A DNA stretch of 64,000 nucleotides from Rhodamnia argentea (Eukaryota; Streptophyta; Magnoliopsida; Myrtales; Myrtaceae), in the NCBI RefSeq assembly GCF_020921035.1, contig NC_063156.1, positions 8,060,001-8,124,000 of the forward strand. Direction: 5' to 3'. The first letter of the stretch is position 1. Every line of letters starts with the position of its first letter. Positions 24,301-35,103 of this stretch are shown one piece after another. A program made the translations under genes and the position numbers. Below the pieces are notes generated by a model. That model saw only the letters and a list, made by a program, of their open reading frames with translations. It ran no database searches and was not told where the DNA came from.

Positions 24301-27300
24301 TAGTAATCTGTGCTTAAACTAAACATCAATGGAATTATATATGACATCAATAAGCTGTCTCCACTCCTGTAAGTGGATCTATTTAATTATACGAGAAATA
24401 GGTTTTACAGGAGTAGCTAAAAATCATAATACCTAACTCAACTGTATTCACATACATTAAATTAATAGACGTCAGAAAAACTAATATACTAACAGAAATA
24501 CTCTACCCAAAAGAAAACAAATTTGCTTGAGGAAAAAAAAAATTGTATTAGCTTTTCTAAAATAGTTTATCGAACTTAAAAATAATTTCTGCTCACACAA
24601 TTAAATCAACAAATTTCCTTCATCCAGTCCTAAATAGTCGGAGTTCACATCACTTTCTGGTGCAGTTGTTGGTGGTCGATATTAGTGCAACCTCTACCAT
24701 TTGCGAAAAAAAAAAGCAAGAACTCTAGCTTTGCCTTTGTAGTATCACCAGGAAGTGACGACCATGTCTATTCATATTCTCTTCTTATTGTCTTCCCTTT
24801 TTTTCATTTAAGATTTATTCAATTAGGCATCAGTTCAATACCCCGTTTCACTAATGCATCATGGGCTTGTTTAGTTGGTTTTGGGCTAGCCCAACACCCC
24901 AAACAAAGTGCACCAGACAGCAGAAGCAGCCACCACCAATTCAATGTGAGCCAACTCGCAATCTTGACATATTTAGTGATTTGAAATCGTGATTTCACTG
25001 ACTCTACCCCTACCAACGATTTTCAGCCGAGTTAACGCAGTTTGCATTATCTGGTTCATAAAAGTATATGACTTTACTTAGCTCACGGATTTAACAAGAG
25101 TTAGAGGACTGGTTCTCCTTTTTAAAATGAAAAGACTTGTCACAGTATCATTTGATTGAACCTATTCTTGATCCGTGATACGGGGTACTTGATCCTAGAA
25201 TGTCGTCCTCGCCTCGACTAAAACTATCTTCTGATTCAGGACATGTGGACTTTGACAAACAAGTGATGACATCTAACTACTTCACGGTTTAAAGTCGCAG
25301 CAACATTTTTAACATGGCATTTGGATTATAAGATGAACTTTCGGAAGAAAAAAAAATCCTGGCTCATTCGATTGGCAACAAATGTTTTACTTATTTCTCT
25401 GCCTGCAAAGCTCACATATCATCCATGCTTATCGCAATGCCCATCCTTCATAAATTTTCATGCGTAAAGCAAACCTAATGGATTATCCTTGGTTTTTTAT
25501 CTGAAACAAGTCATCTAAGCTGTTGTGAAAAAGAAAACAAGATGTAAATTGAAAGGTGGCTAATGTTATTCAAGAAGAGAACTTTCCCAGGAAACTTTCC
25601 CCAACTTCATTTCTATCTGGAATTTCAATACCATTACTCCACCGAGACTGAATACAATAACTAAACAGAACTCATCAACCAGATTAAGACTAAGAGACCT
25701 AGCACAGAACCCAAAAAGATTGCAATCTATAAGCGGTCATCCTGCTTAGTATCATAGAGATCTATAGCAACTCTCAAGGAACACAATCAGAAGAAAGGAT
25801 GCAGCAGGTGCAAAGGAGAAGCGAATAAAATTTGAATCTTCTTTGCATCACACACCTTCATGTATTGCACTCAAACCAACTGCAGACCCACACCAATTTT
25901 TTGCTGAGATGCATGATCTAGCTTCAATATGACCAATGTTATGATAAGACTTATCAAATTAGGGTGCATTCGGTCCTAGTTTAGTTTTACACTTTTGTTT
26001 TCACAGAAAATTTTTCACGAGGAACTATGGTCTTCACATTTTCACTTTTTCACAAACTTAATGGATACAATTCTACAATATGCAAACTAACTTCTCAAAA
26101 GATGTAGCCAAAACAGTGCCGTGGCTTCTCCTTTCCATGGAGTAATAGAGAACATTATTTCGAGAAAGAAAATAAAAGAGCCGACACAATTTTCAACTAT
26201 TTTGAAGCGTTGCACTGTTAAAACTTTGCAACACAACATTTTCAGACCAGCAGTACTAGAAGAGAATGTCAAAACATAATAAAACATCTATCCACCATAG
26301 ACACACGAGGATCGATATAGTCACTGGAAAAGTCTCCAATTTCAATGTGTTTGTAGAAGGATGCTTCGGAAACAACCAAAAAGACAAGTAGGTTACTCAC
26401 TTTCCCTGGAGAAAGATCCTGATCCTCGATCCCCGATGACACCTGGGTTCCTTGGTCCAGTGACTACTCGGTTCAACTGCCAATGGAACAAAAACTAGTT
26501 GAGAAATCAAGAAAGAGGAACTTTAAGTAACAAAAGAATTTTTTAAGACCTAAAAGGCAAGATCCTCATAAAATATATCAGCAAGACCAACCCATCAGAT
26601 GTACGATGAGATGAATGGAAAAAAGATTAGATCAAGTCATGAAGCAATCTTTAAAGACCACCCCCACTGGTATCTTTCTCATTGCTCATTTCTATGGAGG
26701 CAAGACTTCAAAGGGGAGCAATGATGGTCCTATGCCAAAAGTACTTCAAAATCACCACTTGGACTCTAAAAATAATGTTGTGGTGGATCAGGACTTGCGA
26801 TCAACAACTCACTTCCATATTCTGGACAACAGGGAGGTTTCTCCCTCTCCAATCATGACGAACAATTGAAGATAGAAGGATAAATCATTGTCCAAGAGTG
26901 GTAACTGAGGCACTAGAGGCAGGCTTAAAGTTGGCAGGAAGCAAAAACAGGTCTTCGCAATTTGTGACTTGAGATACATTTCCATGTACTTACAGCATTT
27001 AAGAATTGAAGGTTAATCTAGAGCAATCCCCACCAAGGAAATTGTTAATAATAAAGCCCAGAGAATTGAAGGTTAATCTAGAGCAATCCCCACCAAGGAA
27101 ACTGTTAATAATAAGAGTCAAATGGGTAAAACATTATGTAGCACTCGGGAATTTTTTTTTGGGGGGTGGCCTAAGCATTGGAAATATTGCTCAGTTTGAG
27201 ATCTAATACAAGGATGCTCACTCCTCTCTCTTCACAACCACATCTAACTCACAAAATCACCTTGTAATTCTATTCCATCCAAAAAAAGAAAAGAGAAACT

Positions 27301-27370
27301 ATAACAACTCCCTACCTACTTGTTCAGACTATGAATCGGCATAAAAGGTAATGGTGAGAAATATAATCAC

Positions 27371-27404
<34 letters not shown>

Positions 27405-28900
27405 AACAGCACCATTTACTTTTTAATTATGACTGCATTGGGTGAACAGCACTTATAAAAAAGGTCCAAGTCTTGAAGTGTTTTAATTGGCTCCATAGAG
27501 CTTAAATTATTACCTCAGACAGACACAAGTGAAAAATACAGCAACTCTAGGAACTCAAGTAACGATTTAGAACAGCCATAGAAGGTGTGTGACCTTAGCA
27601 AAAGTAGTGGCCAGATCATCCACTTCAGATAGACATGCCAGACCGCCACCCTGGAAAATGAAAATTGAGGCTATAGTTTAAGAGGGGAAAAGTTGCTATA
27701 AGCAAGAACAAGTGAAAATTATAAGAAAGGACTTATGTTTGTTCACAGGTAAGGGAACATAGAAGTTTGTTCACAAACCTCTTCTTTATCAAACAAATGA
27801 TACTCATCATCTGCAGGTCCAAACACGGGGAAGTCTTCTACCCCATCTTCTAGCTCCCCTAATTCCATTTCTTCCACAAGGTTTGGACCAAAAAATGCAT
27901 ATTGGGATGCATCGAAGAGTGTGCCTGAATTACAGTAAACACACAAATTAGAGCTCGTAAATAAAGTGACATCTAAACAGTTTCAAAGCATTGGGCAGGA
28001 GTACCATTCGTGATTAGTACTAAGGCAATTCAAACTTACAGAGGAACAGCAGAACTAGTTGCAAGCACAAAAAATAACACTGAAGAGCAATAGCAGCAAC
28101 CAGACAGGAAAGTTAGCTTAGATAACCTTTGGACAAAACATTCGGGACCGAAAAAAAAAAACCACTTCACAGCCCAATGTGGTTTGGCCTTGATAGCTCG
28201 AAAGTAGCTGAGACGGCCACCAAAATGGTACTTAGATAAGTAAATGTTGTAAACATGACTAAACCTTCGCTAATCAACCGTAGGAATCTGCATCTAATTA
28301 TTAGAAATCGAGATATTTATTATCAGATATCAATCAATTAAAGTCAACCAATTAGCAACAAATGCCCATTATGCCTACTTACAAGATTGCTACGAAGGGT
28401 TAACAAACACCAGAGATAGAATTCTCAATTCTTATATGGCCCAAGTATAATAGATAAAAAGTCAGACTCTAACTAAAACATACATAAATCATCCCCAACA
28501 ATCTTTTTGAAACCGCTCTAAGATGTCCAGCCACATCAAAAGTGGAATCTCATTCCCCCTCGGCAACCGCCACAAGATTCAAGCGCAACAAACCCTAAAA
28601 CCCCAGCTTCGTACAAATTGAACCTCGTTCAACTTCGCCAGAAGAAATATTCACGACTTCATTCTGCACATCACAGGAAGCTCACCGAAACCGACGAGAA
28701 CAAAAACGACTCAACAAAAATCTCACTCCTCACCGCGCTCGTCCCCAGCGAAACTTGGAAAAAAAAAAAAAAAGGGCGCCATCTTACCAAAAAAGGGAAA
28801 AAACCAATAATTGAAGCTCAAACGAGGCCAAATCTCAGGGAAACGAACCTGAGGAGCTATCTCGGGATTCCTTCGAATCCTTCGAGTGGGATCTCTCCAT
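21398..28900 (-). CDS. PAT1: PAT1-like mRNA decapping activator / P-body protein, 807 aa
   Basis: Five coding exons on the minus strand: 28849-28900, 27779-27924, 27594-27650, 26401-26476 and 21398-23490 (2424 nt). The last exon holds about 86% of the protein. The N-terminal motif [11 protein letters not shown] followed by an acidic stretch (residues about 19-50) is the region that contacts the DDX6/Dhh1 helicase in this family. Then come the conserved [20 protein letters not shown] and [16 protein letters not shown]. The middle is Gln/Ser/His-rich and disordered. The C-terminal alpha-helical PAT1 domain runs from about 520 to 790 ([40 protein letters not shown]). In eukaryotes PAT1 links deadenylation to decapping through the LSM1-7 ring. 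Plant PAT1 is a MAP kinase substrate in immunity, and SP sites are present in the linker. It is complete, with no broken motif. Intron 4 (23491-26400) is unusually long. Confidence 0.95.
27001..27120. repeat. 60-bp tandem duplication in PAT1 intron 3
   Basis: Two adjacent 60-base units begin at 27001 and 27061. They share AGAATTGAAGGTTAATCTAG and CAATCCCCACCAAGGAAA and differ at only about six or seven positions, most of them at the unit ends. The period of exactly 60 and near identity point to a recent slip or unequal event within the intron. Confidence 0.9.
27374..27402. repeat. (GA)n microsatellite in PAT1 intron 3
   Basis: About 14 uninterrupted GA units; no further meaning seen. Confidence 0.9.
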
Positions 28901-29261
28901 ATGTGGGGCGAACAACCAAGCTCCGTAACCCTAGAACCTCTAGGGCAGGAGGAGAAGCAGCAACACTGAGAGAGCCGGGGCCGTAGCGAGCATGACAGCT
29001 AGCCGAACGAAAACGAACCTAGGGAGCTAGCTCAGCCTATATTCTGCAGAATGAGCGCGAACAGGGATCGCTAGGGTTTCGGAGCTCCTCGCTCCCGATT
29101 ACTGAAACTGGAAGAGAAGATGGAAATCAAATCTCTCTCCGAGAGGAGATCGAGAGAGAGAGAGACGTCTAGGAGAAAGTTTTTTGTATTTGTTTTCTCG
29201 AGTCACCACCATGTTAGGTAATTTTTTTTTTTTTTTCGGTGGAGGAGGATGGGGATGGTGA

Positions 29262-29607
29262 TGACGTGGCGCGAGATGAGTGGAGAGCAGCACGGAGGTA
29301 CTGTGCACCGCATGGAGCGGATCCGCGCCCCCCTCTGAGATATGCTCGTCTCTTTGGTCCTGATTCCCACTGAGGCTTCGGTTCCGTGCGGCCTCACCGT
29401 TGACCTCGGGGCAGCGATCGGACGGCTGAGGATTTTTGGGGGTGAGGCGCTGGGCGAGGCTACACGCATCGCCAATCGGGTTCGGGTCAGATAACAGCTA
29501 ATTACTTACGAGAACGGTTTTGGCGCTGAGATAATTATACTGTCGGTCGGTGCCATCTCGGGGCCACGTGATCCGCGTGGCGGATGGCGGTTCGGGTCGT
29601 GACGTCA
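29262..29607 (-). promoter_or_regulatory. Cluster of ACGT elements in the PAT1 promoter
   Basis: Upstream of PAT1 on the minus strand lie TGACGTGG (29262-29269), a G-box CACGTG (29565-29570) inside the inverted repeat CCACGTGATCCGCGTGG, and a palindromic TGACGTCA (29600-29607). These are classic bZIP-type binding sequences. They lie 360-710 bp before the start codon. Binding is not proven. Confidence 0.45.
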
Positions 29608-31714
29608 TCGGCCGTCTTAATCTTTCATGACGTGAATATGATTTCAAAGTAAAATCAAAGATCGATCCCATCTTAAATTTTAAGACGTACAAATTATGTT
29701 CAGGTTTTAAAAATTGAAAAATCATATCGGACGGGCAAGTTGTATGTTTCGATCCGAAAATTGGAACAAGTATTTGTGTTTTTCCTGTTCTATATCTTTG
29801 CAACGTTATTCTATGGAGTCCGATGATGAGTGTTTAATTTTGAAACCATTAGTCCGAGCATCTATTTCTACTATATTCATGACTAAGACTTTTACTTTGT
29901 TAATATTTCATATTCTTTGCATGTACAAATGTGAGTCATGGCTAATGGATTGTAGCATCAAATGATGGTCATTAGAAATATTAATTCATTGCAATCGTTC
30001 AATTAAGAATTCAGTTGAAACCCGAGTTGACCCTAAAATCGATCTTAAAATCTGGAACCTACTCTGAAACCTATGACAAGATATGTTACAAATTTCAGGA
30101 TATGCAAAGTAGGTTCCATGTCCCAACAATTAGAGAACAAGTTCCGACAAATAGGTTCTAAGTTGAATCTAGATCGACTCTTGAATCACTCACCCTTACA
30201 CACAACAACCTTTGATTGTCCATGACCTCACCCTTAATGGTCCACAATGTATCATAGCATGTAGAGCTGGAAACAATTCTCATCCACAAAAATGTGATGT
30301 GCTGAAGTGTGAACGAAGGAGGGTAAATTAAGTTTACGTTTATATTTAAGCACTAGTAAATTAAATAAAGATGTTTAGGCGGTTCAAACGATCCACTTCC
30401 CTCTTGGAATCGCGAATCAAACCGACCGTAACCGATTCTAATTTTATGGAGCCAGGAAACAATCGAAGCCTCTAGGAACCGGACCAACCCGGCCGGTCCG
30501 ATTCGATCCAAGCATTTCCCGATTTGGTAAGTCCATTATGCTCAATGCTACTTTCAAGTGTGCATGAGATGAGATTTGTGTATTCTGATGGTTTGCTTCT
30601 AGATATAATAAATCCAGAATGGGGACTTTATATAAAGTATTTTCTCGATCGTGAGATTATTCAAAATATTGAAGATGGTTCATTTTCGCATCTACTTCAT
30701 TAGTTTTTTCTTTTTCTTTTTTGTCGAAATCCACTTCATTTTTTTTTTTTTTTTTTGGTCAATACTTCATGGGTTGAAAAGAAGATATTGCGAGGGGACA
30801 CTTTTCAAAAAAGAGCTTGTTGAAAAGCAAATTGAGCAATTTGTATAAGCAATGATCCTTTCTTATATGAGCCCCGGCTATGTCTCACAAAGGTTATACT
30901 TTTGTTTTTTGGTTTTTTCAGTCAAATGTACTCCTAGTTGAAAAGCTAAAGGACAAGCTGTAAGGTCACAAATGTGACATGCCCAATAATCATTTAACCG
31001 AAATCAGAAATATTACACGTATATGAGAGAAGAATGCGTGCACCTTGATTAGAATCCGTCAAAATTGAATGCGAAATGGCAACGAATCGAGAACCCAAGT
31101 TCTTCGCCTCCATTCCCTTTGGAGCGTTGCCCAATGAGATGACCATCTTTCAAACGAAAGATCTGTTTTGAAATTCCGAGAGTAAGGGCTAGAAAAGAGA
31201 CTTGATCCTTTATATAGAGTTTCTGATGCAGATCCTCTCATCACGAGTTGGGTCTAACTTGTCCCACACTAAGTCAGCTCATATTAAAATCAATTAAGAA
31301 TCCTCATATATTACCTTATTAGACTAATCCCACTAATCGATAAATATCAATTTCAACTAATGTAAACCTATATAGAAAAACTCTTACACAAGCAACTCTT
31401 ACATGATGTCCTTCTGCATTTTAGACTGTTGAAAATGAGAAGAGATATGGTACATAATAGTTAGACATGTAAATAGAAAGGTAAATATCTCGAATTAACG
31501 CATTCAAGGAACATTGAAATAGATAGTGGTGAAATATACTAGGCATAGGGGACTCAAGCATGCAACAATTCAACCTGAAAGAACTATTATAAGATAGGAG
31601 CTTATCGCATTATCACATTGTAATTTATTCCCAAATTTAGGTAACATATTAATATTCCAAGAGAGTCGCCCTTTTTAGGAGAGCCAAGCAGCCGAATGGA
31701 TTGTATTTTTTGTT
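29608..31714. other. Intergenic; old repeat fragments, no gene
   Basis: 30000-30540 contains diverged repeat-like phrases ('ggaacctactctgaaacc', 'ccggtccgattcgatcc') with alternating direct and inverted partners ('aggttcca', 'ataggttct'), probably a decayed element. 30710-30760 is T-rich. 30980-31600 has no recognisable content. Confidence 0.35.
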
Positions 31715-32711
31715 TAGGCTCTGCTTGTTTCACGGAAAATATTTTTTCGGAAAACATTTTCCCCAATTTTTGGTGTTTGGGGGCGGAAAATGAGTGGTCA
31801 ATGGAAAACATTTTCCAATCAACAAAAAAAAAAAACCTTCTAAAACTAAGGAAAATGATTTCCTCATTTTGAGAAGAGGAAAACATTTTCCACACTTTTC
31901 ATTGCTCATCTCTTTCAACTATTTTTCTTTTTTATTATTTTTTTGCTTTCTTTTTGTTTTTATTTATTTTTTCAAAATTCAAAAATTTTATTTTTTGGAT
32001 GAAATTTATTTTTTAGTTACTTTCTTTATTTTTTTTTTTCCTTTTTTGCCTTTTTTTCTTTTCTTTTTTTAAGTATTCCTTCTTTGCCAATCGCCGGCCA
32101 TGGCCGCACTCGATGGTTGGCCAGGTGAGGTGAGGCGAGCCGTCGCCGGCCCCGATCGAGGCCGGGCCGGCCGCGCGTTGACCTTGTGAGAGGCCGGGCG
32201 AGTCGTCGCCGGCCTCGCCAACTAGCCGCCGCTAGCCTCGCTAGATATGGCGAGGCCAAGCTAGTCGCCGTCGGCCAAGCGTACCATCGCCGGCCTTGCG
32301 TGAGCCCGGGCCAACGGTCATCGGCCTTGCGCAAGGCCAAGCATTGCCCGCGGTCGGTTGTCGGCCGTAATCGGGGTCCGCGACCGGTAGAAAAATGTAA
32401 TTGAAAAAAGAGAAAAACATTAAAAAGAAAAAAAGAAAAGAGGAAGGAGAAAAAAGGGAAAAAAGATAAATATTTAAGAATATTAAAATTTGATTTTAAA
32501 AAATAAAAAAGGGAAAAATAATAAATTATTAAATGAAGTGCATGGAGGAAAGTTAAATCTAATTTCCCATCCCAAACAACAGAAAATATTTTCCTGATTT
32601 TTTTCATTCTTCAACCAAACACCGAAAAATATAGTCATTTTCTTGGAAATTGACTTCCTATAAAATATTTTCCAAAAACAACTCATTTTTCGCGAAATAA
32701 ACGAAGCCTTA
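31715..32711. mobile_element. Foldback DNA element of about 1 kb with a GC-rich core
   Basis: The left end reads AGGCTCTGCTTGTTTCACGG. The reverse complement of the right end reads AAGGCTTCGTTTATTTCGCG. Both continue into repeated 'ggaaaatattttcc' phrases. The core (32080-32390) is an abrupt GC-rich island of gccgg/ggccg units flanked by A/T-rich arms with long poly-T and poly-A runs. The 193-codon frame inside (32026-32607, minus) is low-complexity Arg/Gly/Ala and Phe/Lys and is not a gene. It is probably a non-autonomous hAT-like element. A truncated relative lies at 8631. Confidence 0.6.
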
Positions 32712-35103
32712 ATTGCATTTGCAACTTGTTAACATTGCAGTACACATTATTCTTTGAAGAGAGTTTTTTCATCTTTAATGGTTCTATGGAAACTTTGATG
32801 CTTTTGGAAATGCAATTACAATTGCCGTCTTTCTCTTGTCAACAGCAACTTATTCCATGTAATAAAGACAAAGACAATATCGCATCAATGTTTTAAGGAG
32901 CATCTTCTTTTGAATTTGCCAGATAATAATGGGTGTTTGGAATTTTCAATTTAGTTTTTTTTTTTCGTAAATTTAATTTTCTGAAAATATCTTTTGAAAA
33001 ATCGTGCAGTGATAGCATGAGAATTTATTTCAAATTGGGCGATTAGATTCACCGAATAAAACAAAAAATTGTGCAATTACCATACACGAATTACAATGTA
33101 ATGGCATATATTAAAGTTATCGTTAAACCAAATGCATTTACTAACCTAGTAGATGAATTTTTTCACTCTTACTTGTGCTTAGGTTATTTTTAGGCTAATG
33201 ATTGCCTACAGCAACAAAGAATAAGAGATATACAACTTATTAACACAGTAATTGGTTAACTATCCGCCAAATAAGCTTCTTCTTCTTTTTTTTTTTAGAA
33301 GAGTACACTAGTTTCATCTTAGATTGGTTAGAACGAAAGAAGAAGAAGATAAAATAGGCGAAGAAATAATAGGTCCCACATATGATCTTAATCTTTGTTG
33401 TTTGAAACGAACACGGTAAATTTATCTTTTAGTAAATTCAAAACCAAAGAAAAAGAATAAGAAAAGAAAGTGGTATGGAATTTATTCTACGTCAAGAATG
33501 GAACCGCAGGAAAGGATGTGATCATTTCAATTCGTTAGGGACGTCGAAAACTATGATATAAAAAGCGCGTGCGTTTATCGCATTGCAAACAAAGCCAGCA
33601 AAGATTTTATCTTTAACCAGGAAATTAGCTGTAATATAATATAAATAAGATAAATATAATAGAATTCAAGATGAAATCTAACCAGACAAGATGCTAGGAA
33701 AATATCTCGTCGAATCCTGTCACGATGTCCCCCAATCCCCATTACCCGTACTCTCCGAGTTGCGTCAGGTGGATCCGAAACGCCGTGACCCGGTCCCCAC
33801 CCGGATCTTCATTTTTGAGCCAAGAAATGCAATATACACTACACTTGGCGGTCGATCGAACTCTTCAGCAACTGTTTCATATGGGTCGTTGACTTTAACC
33901 GAAAGTGGGGCTAAGTCTCTTGCTGATCCTTCCGAATGGAAGCATAGGAGTCCTACGTTGGACGTTACGGTTCCATTGTCTCAGCCTGATGCATTGGAAG
34001 TGACGACCCAGAAGACCAGGACTTGGTCCAAATTCCCACCGGTCTTCCCACTCTAGTCCTCTTTCTTCAGCCTCACCATAGATGGGTCAGGGACGTTTCT
34101 TCTCAGTGCGCAGAGTTTTGTAGTTTCCGAGGCTTCTTGCGACGAACCCTCCTCCTCCTGAAGTCGTACCGGGTCTTGTTCAGGACCTTCAGGTACACGA
34201 TGCGTCCATGAGTTTCCGAACTTCAGAGTGTGTTGCTTTTCTTGTGCTGGAGTTTGTCTCGGATGGTGGTCTAGTTCAATCCAATCACATGTTGTTCACA
34301 GACGTCTTTGTTGACGGAGTGCTCGCTTGATGTTTAATTTCTCTGCCTTTTCTGGTGGTGCTTCTGCTGCTTTGGTTGGGACTGTTCTTCCAACCGGTTC
34401 TCTGCATAATTCGATTGGCGTCGAATTTGAAATGGATGATTTTGTGATGCTATTGGGTGTTTTAGTTTGATTTGGTAGCTAAAGATGACTGTTGGTGTTT
34501 GCTGATCATGTCCTTCTCATCCAGGGTAGAGAGAGATTGCTGACTTCTATGGTATTTTTGGAAAGTCAACTTCCACTGTGCAACTCTCTTTGCCTTTCTG
34601 GCTTTCTTTTGTTCATCTGTTTCGACGCTCATGATTCCCTGCTTTTCAGCGCTTGAATTCTGTTTCGGGCATGGGAGGATTGAACTCGTGGCTTGTCAAC
34701 TCTCAGTTTCTTTTGGCCGAGAAAAAAAAATCTCATTTTTGAAAGGAAAAAGAGACTGATGTACGTAATTCAACAACACAAAGTCGAGTTGATTACTGCA
34801 ACGATGAATAATAGAACATCAGGCTTGCAGATGGTTCCTATGTCAACATGACTTGATTGTTGCACTTGTAATAGGAGCCTGTGGGGAAATTTTGAAGCTA
34901 TCTTGATTTAAAGTCTGCCATGCGCAAATTTCTTGAAGTCGATATTTGGCTTATTACTTCAAGAGACTTCCTTTTCTTTTCCTTTGCAATGATAAACTCA
35001 ATACGAGTGTAAAGTTGCTTTGGTTCTTTATTCATATTGCATACAACGCATAAAATCCAATAAGCTGCTTACCAGTAACTTGATTGCTGCTGCATTTGTA
35101 GGC
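32712..35103. other. Intergenic and probable 5' leader region of the epimerase gene
   Basis: 32712-33660 is AT-rich and empty. From about 33690 composition shifts: a 121-codon open frame (33691-34056) is followed in the same frame by TAG and about 35 further open codons. It resembles no family I know, and may be a noncoding first exon or a dead gene fragment. A strong 3' splice site (ctgctgcatttgtag at 35087-35101) lies just before the epimerase start codon, so at least one upstream leader exon must exist in 33.6-34.9 kb. Confidence 0.4.

Noticed and set aside
25980..26090. 'gggtgcattcggtcctagtttag' phrase in the PAT1 intron as a transposon end
   Set aside because: Loosely similar to the ends of other elements in the window, but no inverted partner was found.
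32026..32607. 193-codon open frame on the minus strand
   Set aside because: Composed of translated GC-rich repeat and poly-A/poly-T arms of the foldback element; low complexity.
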